From an uncultured Duncaniella sp. (lineage in GTDB: Bacteria; Bacteroidota; Bacteroidia; Bacteroidales; Muribaculaceae), in the NCBI GenBank assembly GCA_910578515.1, contig CAJTQR010000001.1, positions 682,001 through 746,000 on the forward strand: a DNA stretch of 64,000 nt. Reading direction: 5' to 3'. Both the position numbers and the translations under genes were made by a program. Numbering within the stretch: position 1 is the stretch's first letter; every line of letters starts with the position of its first letter. Below the pieces are notes generated by a model. It was not told where the DNA came from. It ran no database searches and saw only the letters and a program-made list of their open reading frames with translations. Positions 55,773 through 64,000 of this stretch are shown piece after piece.

Positions 55773-56603
55773 ATGATAACACTTACCAACCTCACATATT
55801 CTTACCACCGGGGAGTCGTTGCCATCAACGATGCCTCGGCGGTAGTGTCTCCGGGAATACACCTGCTGCTCGGGGAAAACGGAGCGGGAAAGACTACCCT
55901 ACTCCGTATAATAGGTGGACTGCTAATTCCACAAAACGGCTCATGCTCCATTGATGGCGAAGATGTGAAACTTCGTCTTCCCTCAACTCTCCAACGCACA
56001 TTCTTTCTGCCGGACACAGTGGAGCTTCCAGCAAAAAGCGTAAATGCATTCGCCGCAATCCATTCACGTTTCTATCCTAATTTCTCAAGGGATACTCTTG
56101 AAGCAAACCTTCGTGAATTCGGACTGACAGGCGATGAAGAGTTTTCAAAACTCTCGCTCGGCATGCGTCATAAAGCCATCGTTGCCTATGCGATTTCACT
56201 GCATGTGGATGTGCTGCTTCTTGATGAACCGGCAAACGGACTTGACATCACTTCGAAGAAATCTTTGCGCAGCATGCTTGCCCGAAACACCGGCGAAGAG
56301 CAGACAGTAATTATCTCCACCCACACTGTCTCAGACCTTAAAGAGCTTTACGACGGACTGATTGTCCTCTCAAAGGGCAAACTTCTGATATGCCGACCCT
56401 CCTGGGAAATATCCGAACGGTTGGCATGTATCGACACGACCATTCCTCCGGCCCAACGAATTTTCATGGAACAAGGTCTCGGTATATTTCACTCTCTCAT
56501 TATTAATGAGGATGGACTTACCACCGACCTTAATTACCACCTTCTTTACTCAGCATTGATGTCGCCTGAACGTGACAGAATCCTGGAAATCATCAATCGA
56601 TGA
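55773..56603 (+). CDS. ABC transporter ATP-binding protein
   Basis: A 276-residue ATPase with Walker A GENGAGKTTLL (about 34-44), an unusual signature KLSLGMRHKAI instead of LSGGQ (LSLGM is common in YtrB/GntR-linked systems), Walker B VLLLDEPANGLD and the switch His in ISTHTVSDL. The C-terminal extension is also typical. The permease-like protein follows with overlap, and a GntR YtrA-type regulator ends the operon, so this is probably an efflux or bacitracin/peptide-type exporter. Confidence 0.9.
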   Translation: MITLTNLTYSYHRGVVAINDASAVVSPGIHLLLGENGAGKTTLLRIIGGLLIPQNGSCSIDGEDVKLRLPSTLQRTFFLPDTVELPAKSVNAFAAIHSRFYPNFSRDTLEANLREFGLTGDEEFSKLSLGMRHKAIVAYAISLHVDVLLLDEPANGLDITSKKSLRSMLARNTGEEQTVIISTHTVSDLKELYDGLIVLSKGKLLICRPSWEISERLACIDTTIPPAQRIFMEQGLGIFHSLIINEDGLTTDLNYHLLYSALMSPERDRILEIINR

Positions 56604-56619
56604 AAGAATTACGCTTTCA

Positions 56620-57423
56620 ATGGAAACAGAAAATCCAACCATAAATAAATTCTCATGGCGAAGGGTCTACGACTTCGGGATGCTCTACAGCTCCGGCATG
56701 AAAAGCCAGGCGCTGATATTCGCCATTATTATATTCCTCTCATACCTATGTGTGCTACCTATTCGCGATTTTCATAACGAGGTAAACATCACTTTTTTTA
56801 GTCTCATGTCCGTGCTTGTGGCATACTGTATCTATTCAGGACCTATCATTCTGGCTCGTCGTGATGACTCTCTAATGGTGCAGGTACCGGCAAAAACGAG
56901 CGAGAAAACCATATTTTATTTTCTATACTCCTTAGTGATAGTACCGCTTTATGTCGAAATTATATGGTTAGGTATAAATATCGTAGGTGGATTGTTTATT
57001 GAAAACGGCAACATCGACTTCTCTCTTAAACGGATAGTAATGAAAGAATCCGGTGTAGAATTTACATTAAGTCTCTTCATTACCACCTTTATTAACACGG
57101 TATTTCAGATTTTTGCCGTGACAATGACAGTGCTTCTGATTGTAATCAAAGCTAAAAAACACCGATTTATAAAAGGGCTCCTCACTCCGGTATTTATATT
57201 GCTTATTATCGGTATACTTGGCGGAATATTTGGAGTGATAGCAGCCATCTACAATTTAAATATTCCTGCTTTTGAGTTTTTTGACGGAAAATCCATGTTC
57301 AGGCATGAATTGGTTGACACAATCACTTCTATTTCACTTCTTCTTGATGTTACATTATTTATCTATTGCGGTGCTTTGGGTTACTATATCTATAATTATA
57401 ACAAGAAGCAGCAGATAGCATAA
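56620..57423 (+). CDS. ABC transporter permease-like membrane protein
   Basis: A polytopic protein of 267 residues with about six membrane helices (about 35-55, 65-85, 110-135, 150-175, 195-215, 235-258). The frame is open to 56572 inside the ATPase gene, but ATG 56620 gives METENPTINKFSW and clears the ATPase stop, so I prefer it. It is not a textbook permease family, but its place between ATPase and regulator makes it the likely membrane half of the exporter. Its stop overlaps the next start (TAATG). Confidence 0.75.
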   Translation: METENPTINKFSWRRVYDFGMLYSSGMKSQALIFAIIIFLSYLCVLPIRDFHNEVNITFFSLMSVLVAYCIYSGPIILARRDDSLMVQVPAKTSEKTIFYFLYSLVIVPLYVEIIWLGINIVGGLFIENGNIDFSLKRIVMKESGVEFTLSLFITTFINTVFQIFAVTMTVLLIVIKAKKHRFIKGLLTPVFILLIIGILGGIFGVIAAIYNLNIPAFEFFDGKSMFRHELVDTITSISLLLDVTLFIYCGALGYYIYNYNKKQQIA

Positions 57424-57788
57424 TGGAATTCAACTCTAATAAACCCATATATAAGCAGATTATAGACTACAGCTTCGGACAGATATTGTCAGGAGCCTGG
57501 AGCCCGGGGGAACGTGTGCCATCGGTACGTGAGCTGTCTGTGACTCTTTCGGTCAACAGTCACACTGTATTAAAAGCATACGAATATCTCCAGGCGGAGG
57601 AAATCATCACACCCAAACGCGGCATGGGATTTTATCTGTCACCCGATGCTATGAGTCATGTGAACATGGCGCGTAGACAAGAATTCTTCGACACAACATT
57701 GAGAGAACTATTTAAGGATATGCGCCTCCTAAACATTTCGATTGACGAAGTAGTGGAACACTATTACAAAACCGACGAGAAGCATTGA
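57423..57788 (+). CDS. GntR family regulator, YtrA subfamily
   Basis: A 121-residue regulator with an N-terminal winged HTH (PIYKQIIDYSFGQILSGAWS, PSVRELSVTLSVNSHTVLKA, RGMGFYL) and only a short C-terminal helix pair, as in YtrA-type repressors. YtrA-type proteins usually repress their own ABC operon. Here the regulator is the last gene rather than the first. It overlaps the permease stop by one base. Confidence 0.9.
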   Translation: MEFNSNKPIYKQIIDYSFGQILSGAWSPGERVPSVRELSVTLSVNSHTVLKAYEYLQAEEIITPKRGMGFYLSPDAMSHVNMARRQEFFDTTLRELFKDMRLLNISIDEVVEHYYKTDEKH

Positions 57789-57857
57789 CTTCCTCGGTTC
57801 TCACTCAATCATGGAGTAGCATTTCTCAATTCAACAAACCGATTAAATTAAACAGTT

Positions 57858-57912
57858 TAAAACTACAGACCCGGCTGACGATACTGAATCGTCAGCCGGG
57901 TCTGTAGTTTTA
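57858..57912. terminator. Bidirectional terminator, 25-bp perfect stem
   Basis: A perfect 25-bp inverted repeat (57858-57882 / 57888-57912) with loop ACTGA and core GACCCGGCTGACGAT. A-rich and T-rich ends make it usable by the GntR operon on the plus strand and by the leucine-rich-repeat gene on the minus strand. Confidence 0.92.
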
Positions 57913-57972
57913 TCTTGACTTAAATGTCAGTGATGCTTTCGTATTGTTATATATCTTATTCTGTCTATCAGA

Positions 57973-59028
57973 TTAGTAGTTCCACTGGCAAGCCACCATA
58001 CGGAGGTTGTCGCAAGCGATTGAACGGAAATCAGTGATGGTGTTGTAACGGCAGTTGATGTAAGTAAGAGCTGAGTCGAATGATACATCAAGCATGGTCA
58101 ACTGGTTGTTGTTACAGAGCAAACGCTGGAGGAAAGTCTGATTTGACAGAGTGAGCTGAGTCAAGTCATTGTATGAGCAGTCAACGAACTGAAGATTCTG
58201 GCAGCCTTCTACACTGAGAGTAGTAAGGTCGTTGTAAGAGCATACAAGGTCAAGGAGATTGTTACAATTACGTACGCCGAGGCTTACCATGTTGTTGTCA
58301 GAGCAGATGAGTGATGAAAGTGCGGGAAGACCGGAAATCAGAAGGTTGTCGATTTCATTATCGTCAACATTAAGATTCTGGAGGTTCTCAACACCGACAA
58401 GGCTGAGCTGAGTCAACTTGTTGTAACCGCAATACAGATTCTTAAGAGACTGGCAACCGGAAACGTTGAGTGATTCGAGGTGACAACCCTGGCAATTGAG
58501 TGTCTTAAGATTGAAGTTGTCAGATACGTTAAGTTCAACGAAAAGGTTGTTTGATACATTCAGGTTATTCAGAAGAGGAGTGTTTTCAAGAGTGATGTCA
58601 GTAAGACGGTTCTTGTAAACAGAGAGTTTCTGAAGATTGGTACAACCGGCAAATTCAGCAGAGCTGATTTTGTTTCGACCTGCGTTGAGTTCTACAAGAG
58701 CACCACAGTTCTCTACATTGATACCGGTGAGTTCGTTTCTTGATACATCTACTTTAGTAAGAGCGCTAAAGTTAGAGAGATTAAGTTCACCACCAAGTTT
58801 TTTATCCTTCCATTCGATTGCGGTCACATGACCATTTTCTACTGTGACACCCTCGATTGAAGCAAGTGAGTTGATGTTTGAAACTTTAAGAGCTTGTGCA
58901 TTGGTTCCCTCTTTTGCGGGAGCAGACAAGAAAGCTTTAAGTTGTTTAGCTTCGTTCTTGTCAAGATTCTGAGCAAATGCATTCATGCTTCCAAGCACGA
59001 CTGCAATGATTAATAACGCTTTTTTCAT
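57973..59028 (-). CDS. Secreted leucine-rich-repeat protein
   Basis: A 351-residue exported protein: signal peptide (about 1-19, ending AFA), an N-terminal helical cap (about 20-65) and about twelve leucine-rich repeats of roughly 21 residues, with the period xLxxLNCxxCxLxxLxVSGC (for example LNVSGCQSLKNLYCGYNKLT). There is no membrane anchor, sorting domain or C-terminal secretion signal that I can see. Such repeats bind proteins; adhesion or host interaction is an inference. It is monocistronic. Confidence 0.88.
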   Translation of the reverse strand: MKKALLIIAVVLGSMNAFAQNLDKNEAKQLKAFLSAPAKEGTNAQALKVSNINSLASIEGVTVENGHVTAIEWKDKKLGGELNLSNFSALTKVDVSRNELTGINVENCGALVELNAGRNKISSAEFAGCTNLQKLSVYKNRLTDITLENTPLLNNLNVSNNLFVELNVSDNFNLKTLNCQGCHLESLNVSGCQSLKNLYCGYNKLTQLSLVGVENLQNLNVDDNEIDNLLISGLPALSSLICSDNNMVSLGVRNCNNLLDLVCSYNDLTTLSVEGCQNLQFVDCSYNDLTQLTLSNQTFLQRLLCNNNQLTMLDVSFDSALTYINCRYNTITDFRSIACDNLRMVACQWNY

Positions 59029-59152
59029 AAAACAATAGTTGGTTTTGTTAATTTTATCTTTCTAACAATATGAATTAACAAAAAGTTCTATGAGCGTTAA
59101 CAAAATTTCAAAAAAATCTCAAACGAACAAGCCCTACACCCCCTACAACACC

Positions 59153-60715
59153 TTAGAATGGAGGTAAGTCATCAGAAGTGGAACCGAGTATATCAGCAGA
59201 ACCACCCTCAAACGAAGCCACCGGATTGAAATCGCCACCTACAGTGGAATCATCCTCACCATTCAGGCGCGACACCTTCGAACCGCTGGTAACCTCAGCC
59301 TCACCATCCCAGTTCTCAAACCTGGCGTAACGTGACTTGAATCTCATCTTCACATCGTCCACTCGACCGCTACGGTGCTTGGCTACGATGAATTCCGCAA
59401 GTCCTCTGATATCATTGCCGGCAGCATCCGTGCCTGACCTAAGATAATATTCCGGACGATGAATGAAACATACGATATCGGCATCCTGCTCGATTGCACC
59501 ACTCTCACGAAGGTCACTCAACTGCGGACGTTTCCCATCCTTACTGTCAGCACCGCGCGACTCCACACTTCGGTTTAGCTGCGAAAGCGCCACAATAGGT
59601 ATATTAAGCTCCTTGGCAAGTTGCTTGAGCGAACGCGATATCATTGATACCTCCTGCTCACGTGAACCGAATTTCATACCCGATGCGTTCATCAGCTGCA
59701 GGTAGTCTATGATGATGAACTGCACGTTGTGTTCCCTCACAAGTCTGCGGGCCTTGGTTCGCAATTCGAAGATTGAAAGAGACGCTGTATCATCTATAAA
59801 CAATGGTGCACTATATAGATTCTTCACTCTTGACATAAGCTGGTCCCACTCCATCTGAGTAAGCTGACCACTCTTGATTTTTTCACCCTCAATCTCACAA
59901 GTATTCTGTATGAGACGGTTCACAAGCTGAAGGTTTGACATTTCAAGCGAGAAAATAGCCACCGGTATATTATAGTTGACCGCCATATTCTTTGCCATCG
60001 ACAGCACAAAGGCTGTCTTACCCATAGCCGGACGTGCGGCAATGATTATAAGGTCACTCCTTTGCCATCCTGAGGTAAGTTTATCAAGTTCATGATAACC
60101 GGACTCAAGACCCGATAGACCAGACGCACGGTTGGCAGCTGTCTGAATCTGTTCGATAGCCGCATTTATCACAGGGTCGATTTGAGTCACATCCTTCTTC
60201 ACATTTCGTTGGGAGATTTCGAAGAGCTTACCCTCCGCTTCCTGTAGAAGGTCATCCACATCATAACTCTCGTCAAATGCCTGAGACTCTATCTGCGACG
60301 CGAATTTAATAAGTTCGCGCGCGAGATACTTCTGCGCCACTATTCGTGCGTGGAATTCCACGTGCGCACCCGATGCCACTCTCGATGTAAGTTCCGATAT
60401 ACGCATCGGACCACCAGCCCCTTCAAGCTCACCCATTAGACGCAACTTTTCGGTGACGGTAAGCATGTCTATCGATTGCTGGGCTGCACCAAGGCTCTGA
60501 ATAGCGGCATATATCTTCTGGTTCGCCGGGTCATAGAAGGATTCGGGCTTAAGGATATCACACACCACAGTGTATGCATCCTTTTCAAGCATCAGCGCCC
60601 CAAGCACTGCTTCCTCAAGGTCATTATCCCTCGGCGGAATCCGTCCTCCATGGTCAAATTTAGAAATATGTTCCGGCTTTCCGCTGCGGCGGTTTGAGTT
60701 ATTATCTAATGGCAT
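59153..60715 (-). CDS. dnaB: Replicative DNA helicase DnaB
   Basis: DnaB unwinds DNA at the replication fork. The 520-residue protein has the N-terminal primase/DnaC-interaction domain (about 20-130, DLEEAVLGALMLEKDAYTVV), a linker, and the RecA-like motor with Walker A ARPAMGKTAF (about 231-240), Walker B IIIDYLQLM and ALSQLNRSVESRG. The C-terminal tail (about 465-520) is acidic and Gly/Ser-rich. No intein is present. It is divergent from ispE. Confidence 0.96.
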   Translation of the reverse strand: MPLDNNSNRRSGKPEHISKFDHGGRIPPRDNDLEEAVLGALMLEKDAYTVVCDILKPESFYDPANQKIYAAIQSLGAAQQSIDMLTVTEKLRLMGELEGAGGPMRISELTSRVASGAHVEFHARIVAQKYLARELIKFASQIESQAFDESYDVDDLLQEAEGKLFEISQRNVKKDVTQIDPVINAAIEQIQTAANRASGLSGLESGYHELDKLTSGWQRSDLIIIAARPAMGKTAFVLSMAKNMAVNYNIPVAIFSLEMSNLQLVNRLIQNTCEIEGEKIKSGQLTQMEWDQLMSRVKNLYSAPLFIDDTASLSIFELRTKARRLVREHNVQFIIIDYLQLMNASGMKFGSREQEVSMISRSLKQLAKELNIPIVALSQLNRSVESRGADSKDGKRPQLSDLRESGAIEQDADIVCFIHRPEYYLRSGTDAAGNDIRGLAEFIVAKHRSGRVDDVKMRFKSRYARFENWDGEAEVTSGSKVSRLNGEDDSTVGGDFNPVASFEGGSADILGSTSDDLPPF

Positions 60716-60786
60716 AGTTCTTATTCTTTAGTCTGTAAGAGGATGTCAAAATACACCCAATCCGCCAAAACGCGGATTAGCGGATA

Positions 60787-60826
60787 CAAAAATACGCAAA
60801 AATCAGCGAATTTTTGTGTAACTTTG
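60787..60826. promoter_or_regulatory. Divergent -7 boxes for dnaB and ispE
   Basis: Plus strand: TAACTTTG (60819-60826), 21 bp before ispE. Minus strand: TATTTTTG (60787-60794), about 70 bp before dnaB. Neither has a good -33 box at 19-20 bp. Confidence 0.4.
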
Positions 60827-60846
60827 TACCATAAATAATACCGGAC

Positions 60847-61668
60847 ATGATTTTATTTCCCAACGCAAAAATAAATTTAGGGCTGGATATCCTGCGCAAG
60901 CGCGAGGATGGTTATCATGATATCGAGACTGTCATGTACCCTATACCCTGGTGCGACATACTCGAGATTGTACCCGCACAGGGAACTGAAACCACACTTA
61001 CCACATCGGGTAGAGAGGTGAATTGCCCACCTGAAAAAAATCTTGTCATGAAAGCCTACAGGGCGCTCGCCCAGAAAGCGCCACTCCCTCCCGTAGATAT
61101 ATATCTGCGTAAAATCATACCTGATGGAGCCGGTCTTGGTGGCGGTTCAGCCGACGCCGCGTTCACGCTACGAGGACTGAACGAGCTTTTTGCTCTCGGA
61201 TATTCTGACTTGGAGCTTGCAGAAATAGCGGCCGGGATTGGTGCCGACTGTCCCTTTTTCATATACAACCGCCCGATGCTATGCACCGGTACAGGCACTG
61301 ATATGCGCCCGATAAATGTTAATCTTACCGGGATGACCATAGCTGTGGTAAAACCGGAAGTAAGCGTTCCTACCGCCAAAGCTTATTCAAAGACACATCC
61401 TGCTGTTCCTCCGGTATCTATCGAAGAAATCATCGCTACCCCTGTAAGACTCTGGCAAAATGCGCTCAAAAACGACTTTGAGCCATCTGTGTTCCCCGAG
61501 TATCCTGCCATAGCGTCAGTCAAGGAAACACTTATAGAATCCGGCGCGCTTTATACTGCCATGTCAGGCTCCGGCTCATCTGTGTTCGGTCTGTACGATG
61601 CTGACATTTTGGCAGACTCATTGTCACCGGTTCTAAGCGGTTGTCAAATTTTTGTCGCCAAGCTTTAA
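60847..61668 (+). CDS. ispE: 4-diphosphocytidyl-2-C-methyl-D-erythritol kinase IspE
   Basis: IspE phosphorylates CDP-ME in the MEP isoprenoid pathway. This GHMP kinase of 273 residues has the N-terminal NAKINLGLDIL motif, the ATP loop IPDGAGLGGGSADAAFTL and the C-terminal MSGSGSSVFGLY motif. Length is normal. It is followed by 200 bp without a gene and then grpE. Confidence 0.95.
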   Translation: MILFPNAKINLGLDILRKREDGYHDIETVMYPIPWCDILEIVPAQGTETTLTTSGREVNCPPEKNLVMKAYRALAQKAPLPPVDIYLRKIIPDGAGLGGGSADAAFTLRGLNELFALGYSDLELAEIAAGIGADCPFFIYNRPMLCTGTGTDMRPINVNLTGMTIAVVKPEVSVPTAKAYSKTHPAVPPVSIEEIIATPVRLWQNALKNDFEPSVFPEYPAIASVKETLIESGALYTAMSGSGSSVFGLYDADILADSLSPVLSGCQIFVAKL

Positions 61669-61870
61669 GGGGAATTGTTTTTATCCTCTTTTTATTGTAG
61701 GAGTGAACGTTATAACGCGGTATTTGTTGTAAAAATAAGTCCAGGCATTAAGATTTGTTAGGGATTGCTCCATTTTGCCCCTATTTCACCTTAGTCTGGC
61801 AACATTTTTGATTGGATTACAATGATAATGGATTCTGATATTAATTAGTAATTAAAAGACACTATATATT

Positions 61871-62503
61871 ATGAGTAAAGACTCAAAGCAATCACAGAAT
61901 AATGCCTCTCGTCACGATGACGAGCTCAAGCGTCAGGCTGAGGGCGGCGAAGTGCTCGACGATGTTCAGGAAGCCGAAGAAGAACAGAATTCGACTATTG
62001 ACGAGGAGAATGAAATAATCAACAAAGAACTTTCCGACATTGACGCGCTTAAGCAGCAGCTTCTCGATGCTGAGGCACGCGTAGAAAAAGAAAAGAAGGA
62101 GTATCTATTCCTCATGGCGGAATTTGACAATTTCCGCAAACGCACCGTAAAGGAAAAATCCGATATTATAAAGAATGCATCTGAAAGTGTGCTCAAAGGA
62201 CTTCTTCCTATTGTAGACGACTTTGAACGCGGACTTGAGGCATGCGCCAAGACCGATGACCCTGCTTCCATCCGACAAGGTATGGAGCTCATATATCAGA
62301 AGCTTGTGAAATTCCTTGCTCAGAACGGTGTAAAGCCAATTGAAAGTACCGGCAAACCGTTTGACTCAGAACTTCATGAGGCTATCGCCATGGTCCCGGT
62401 TGATGATGAATCAAAGAAAGGGATTGTAATCGATACACCCACCAAGGGTTACACTATTAATGACAAAGTGCTCCGTCATGCCAAAGTGGCTGTAGGGCAA
62501 TAA
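61871..62503 (+). CDS. grpE: Nucleotide exchange factor GrpE
   Basis: GrpE releases ADP from DnaK. The 210-residue protein has an acidic, disordered N-terminus (about 1-55), a long coiled coil (about 55-115) ending at the family-typical FDNFRKRTVKEK, and a C-terminal beta domain with FDSELHEAI and VLRHAKVAVG. dnaJ begins 11 bp later. No CIRCE or other heat-shock operator is visible upstream, and no dnaK is in the window. Confidence 0.95.
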   Translation: MSKDSKQSQNNASRHDDELKRQAEGGEVLDDVQEAEEEQNSTIDEENEIINKELSDIDALKQQLLDAEARVEKEKKEYLFLMAEFDNFRKRTVKEKSDIIKNASESVLKGLLPIVDDFERGLEACAKTDDPASIRQGMELIYQKLVKFLAQNGVKPIESTGKPFDSELHEAIAMVPVDDESKKGIVIDTPTKGYTINDKVLRHAKVAVGQ

Positions 62504-62514
62504 CACAGAGGTAT

Positions 62515-63678
62515 ATGGCAGCGAAAAGAGACTATTATGAAGTGCTTGGAGTCGACAAGAATGCCGACGAAAAAGCCATAAAAAGCGCATATAGAAAAAA
62601 GGCTATCCAATATCACCCCGACAAGAATCCCGGAGACAAGGAAGCTGAAGAAAAATTCAAGGAAGCGGCTGAAGCATACGATGTGCTCTCAAATCCTGAG
62701 AAACGTGCCAAATATGACCAATTTGGTCATAATATGGGTCCTCAGGGATTCCCAGGTGGCGGTGGCGGTTTCCATGCCGGCGGCTTCTCAATGGAGGATA
62801 TCTTCTCGCAGTTCGGCGACATTTTTGGAGGTGGTTTCGGCAATATGGGCGGATTCGAGTCGGCCGGTGGTCGCACACGTCGTCGCCAGCGCAGAGGTTC
62901 CGACCTGCGTATCAAAGTCAAGATGACTCTTGAGGAAATAGCAAGCGGCGTTACCAAGACATTGAAAATACCTACCCTTGTCAAGTGCTCCCATTGCAAC
63001 GGCACCGGCGCCAAGGATGGAACAGCATTCACCACTTGCTCCACATGCCACGGCTCCGGAACTGTGCTGCGTCAGCAGCAGACTCTGTTCGGCTTGTCGC
63101 AATCAGCAGTGGAATGCCCCTCATGTCATGGTGAAGGGAAGACCATCACAGAAAAATGTACCTATTGCCACGGTGAAGGTGTGATTCGCCAGGATGAGAC
63201 AGTTTCATTCTCTATACCTGCCGGCGTGAGCGACGGACAGACTCTTACTCTTAAAGGTAAGGGCAACGCTGCTATACATGGCGGTGCGAACGGCGACCTC
63301 CTTATCGTAATCGAGGAAATCAAGCATCCGGAACTTATACGCGATGGCAATGACGTCATCTACAACCTCATGCTCGACATCCCGACTGCCACACTCGGCG
63401 GCTCGGTTGAAGTTCCTACCATAACCGGACGCGCTCGTCTGAAAATACCTGCCGGTACACAGCCGGGCAAGGTGCTCCGCCTGCGCGGCAAAGGTCTCCC
63501 CTCCACCGAAGGTTACGGCACAGGTGACGAGCTGGTAAACGTAATGGTATATATACCCGAGACTGTCACTGCTGACGAACAGGCTACTATCGAATCACTC
63601 CGAGGCAAGCCTAACATGACACCAAATGAGTCAACCAAGAACCGTATCTTCAGCAAGCTCCGTCATATATTTGAATAA
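62515..63678 (+). CDS. dnaJ: Chaperone DnaJ
   Basis: DnaJ delivers substrates to DnaK and stimulates its ATPase. The 387-residue type I protein has the J domain with HPD (IQYHPDKNPGD), a Gly/Phe-rich linker, the zinc-binding domain with four CxxCxGxG repeats (CSHCNGTG, CSTCHGSG, CPSCHGEG, CTYCHGEG), and the C-terminal substrate-binding part. It forms an operon with grpE and has a clear terminator. Confidence 0.97.
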   Translation: MAAKRDYYEVLGVDKNADEKAIKSAYRKKAIQYHPDKNPGDKEAEEKFKEAAEAYDVLSNPEKRAKYDQFGHNMGPQGFPGGGGGFHAGGFSMEDIFSQFGDIFGGGFGNMGGFESAGGRTRRRQRRGSDLRIKVKMTLEEIASGVTKTLKIPTLVKCSHCNGTGAKDGTAFTTCSTCHGSGTVLRQQQTLFGLSQSAVECPSCHGEGKTITEKCTYCHGEGVIRQDETVSFSIPAGVSDGQTLTLKGKGNAAIHGGANGDLLIVIEEIKHPELIRDGNDVIYNLMLDIPTATLGGSVEVPTITGRARLKIPAGTQPGKVLRLRGKGLPSTEGYGTGDELVNVMVYIPETVTADEQATIESLRGKPNMTPNESTKNRIFSKLRHIFE

Positions 63679-63728
63679 CAGGTTATATTAAGATGTGGCG
63701 CCAAGCGCACACGGAACAATATACGACT

Positions 63729-63767
63729 TCAGCGCCGGTCTATATGACCGGCGCTGATTTTTTTCTT
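63729..63767 (+). terminator. grpE-dnaJ operon terminator
   Basis: A 12-bp stem TCAGCGCCGGTC / GACCGGCGCTGA (63729-63740 / 63746-63757) with loop TATAT and a run of T. Confidence 0.9.
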
Positions 63768-63785
63768 CATTCCGCTTAAAAGTCG

Positions 63786-63793
63786 TAACTTTG
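63786..63793 (+). promoter_or_regulatory. Possible -7 box of the last gene
   Basis: TAACTTTG followed by C, about 135 bp before the start at 63929. No good -33 box. Confidence 0.4.
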
Positions 63794-63928
63794 CATATAC
63801 TATTGATATTGTTGAACCTATTGAACTGATTTAAGCTTTTTATTTTCTAATCTTTGTTTCTAAATCAGTTTCGGGGTTTAACATTTTATAAAAAGTTTAA
63901 ATCAGTTCAATATAATAAATATAATTCC

Positions 63929-64000
63929 ATGCATACCCGTCAAGAAAAAATCGAAGCCCTCGAACGTGTGATTGACACACTTGACATACTACGCGTAAAA
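63929..64000 (+). CDS. Probable MazG nucleotide pyrophosphohydrolase, N-terminal fragment
   Basis: The frame starts at ATG 63929 and runs off the window after 24 codons. MHTRQEKIEALERVIDTLDI followed by LRVK matches the first residues of bacterial MazG (which continues CPWDxxQT in the family). Only the N-terminus is visible, so the family is a reasonable guess, not a proof. Confidence 0.55.
   Translation, partial: MHTRQEKIEALERVIDTLDILRVK

Noticed and set aside
61669..61870. Heat-shock operator before grpE-dnaJ
   Set aside because: I looked for a CIRCE-type inverted repeat (TTAGCACTC, 9 bases, GAGTGCTAA) and found none. Only a weak 5-bp pairing is present.
1..64000. tRNA, rRNA, CRISPR, insertion sequence or prophage
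   Set aside because: No T-loop GGTTCRA pattern with a cloverleaf, no rRNA stretch, no spaced repeat array, no transposase or integrase was found by reading both strands.

Overview
The window looks like chromosomal DNA of a Bacteroidales bacterium, most likely a gut Muribaculaceae-type organism (the family is an inference). Supporting signs are several TAnnTTTG -7 elements (six with a TTG/TTTG box 18-20 bp upstream), absence of strong Shine-Dalgarno sequences, and typical Bacteroidota families: a DUF6377-type membrane regulator, DUF4293, a large Bacteroidota LptD, PorT-like barrels, an OMP_b-brl_3-type receptor, NADP-glutamate dehydrogenase and an RluB with a Gly/Asn-rich N-terminal tail. I see no rRNA, tRNA, CRISPR array, insertion sequence or prophage. 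Fifty-two complete genes and one partial gene are supported.

Layout. 0.1-2 kb: a membrane-bound HTH regulator. 2.1-9.5 kb: a minus-strand cluster of ECF sigma factor, putative anti-sigma protein, Spy-like periplasmic protein and a giant alpha-2-macroglobulin-like protein, which looks like an envelope-stress operon. 9.7-13.7 kb: a DUF6582-like small protein, an outer-membrane barrel and LptD. 14-22 kb: Lrp regulator, MtaB, a GT2 glycosyltransferase, SurE, DUF4293, SerB and glutamate dehydrogenase. 21.5-28.8 kb: a tightly packed minus-strand run menB-menC-menE-GT4-flippase-nfeD-kdsB joining menaquinone synthesis to envelope glycolipid/KDO functions. 29-32.5 kb: glycogen branching enzyme and a sodium symporter. 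32.9-36 kb: rluB with a 12-copy 27-bp coding repeat, directly followed by asnS. 36-37.4 kb: Der.

37.5-42.5 kb has the most accessory character: a candidate orphan small RNA, an orphan GH28 enzyme, a phage-type A1S_2505-like protein and an AT-rich outer-membrane receptor. 42.8-51.4 kb: YhcH-like protein, a small membrane protein, a split ThrE exporter, LysR regulator, MFS and MATE transporters, an FAD-dependent oxidoreductase and a PorT-like barrel. 51.6-57.8 kb: secreted C1 peptidase, an unassigned ATP-grasp-like protein, Maf, and a TraB/GumN-ABC-GntR operon. 58-64 kb: secreted leucine-rich-repeat protein, DnaB, IspE, GrpE, DnaJ and the start of what is probably mazG.

Most genes are housekeeping or envelope related. 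The best candidates for new biology are the orphan sRNA unit near 37.6 kb, the Asn-rich repeat of RluB translated just ahead of asparaginyl-tRNA synthetase, the sigma/alpha-2-macroglobulin operon and the uncharacterised ATP-grasp-like protein. None is proven from sequence alone. Several starts were moved inward on promoter position, signal-peptide fit or gene overlap (lptD, kdsB, nfeD, glgB, the MFS gene, the oxidoreductase and the ABC permease).
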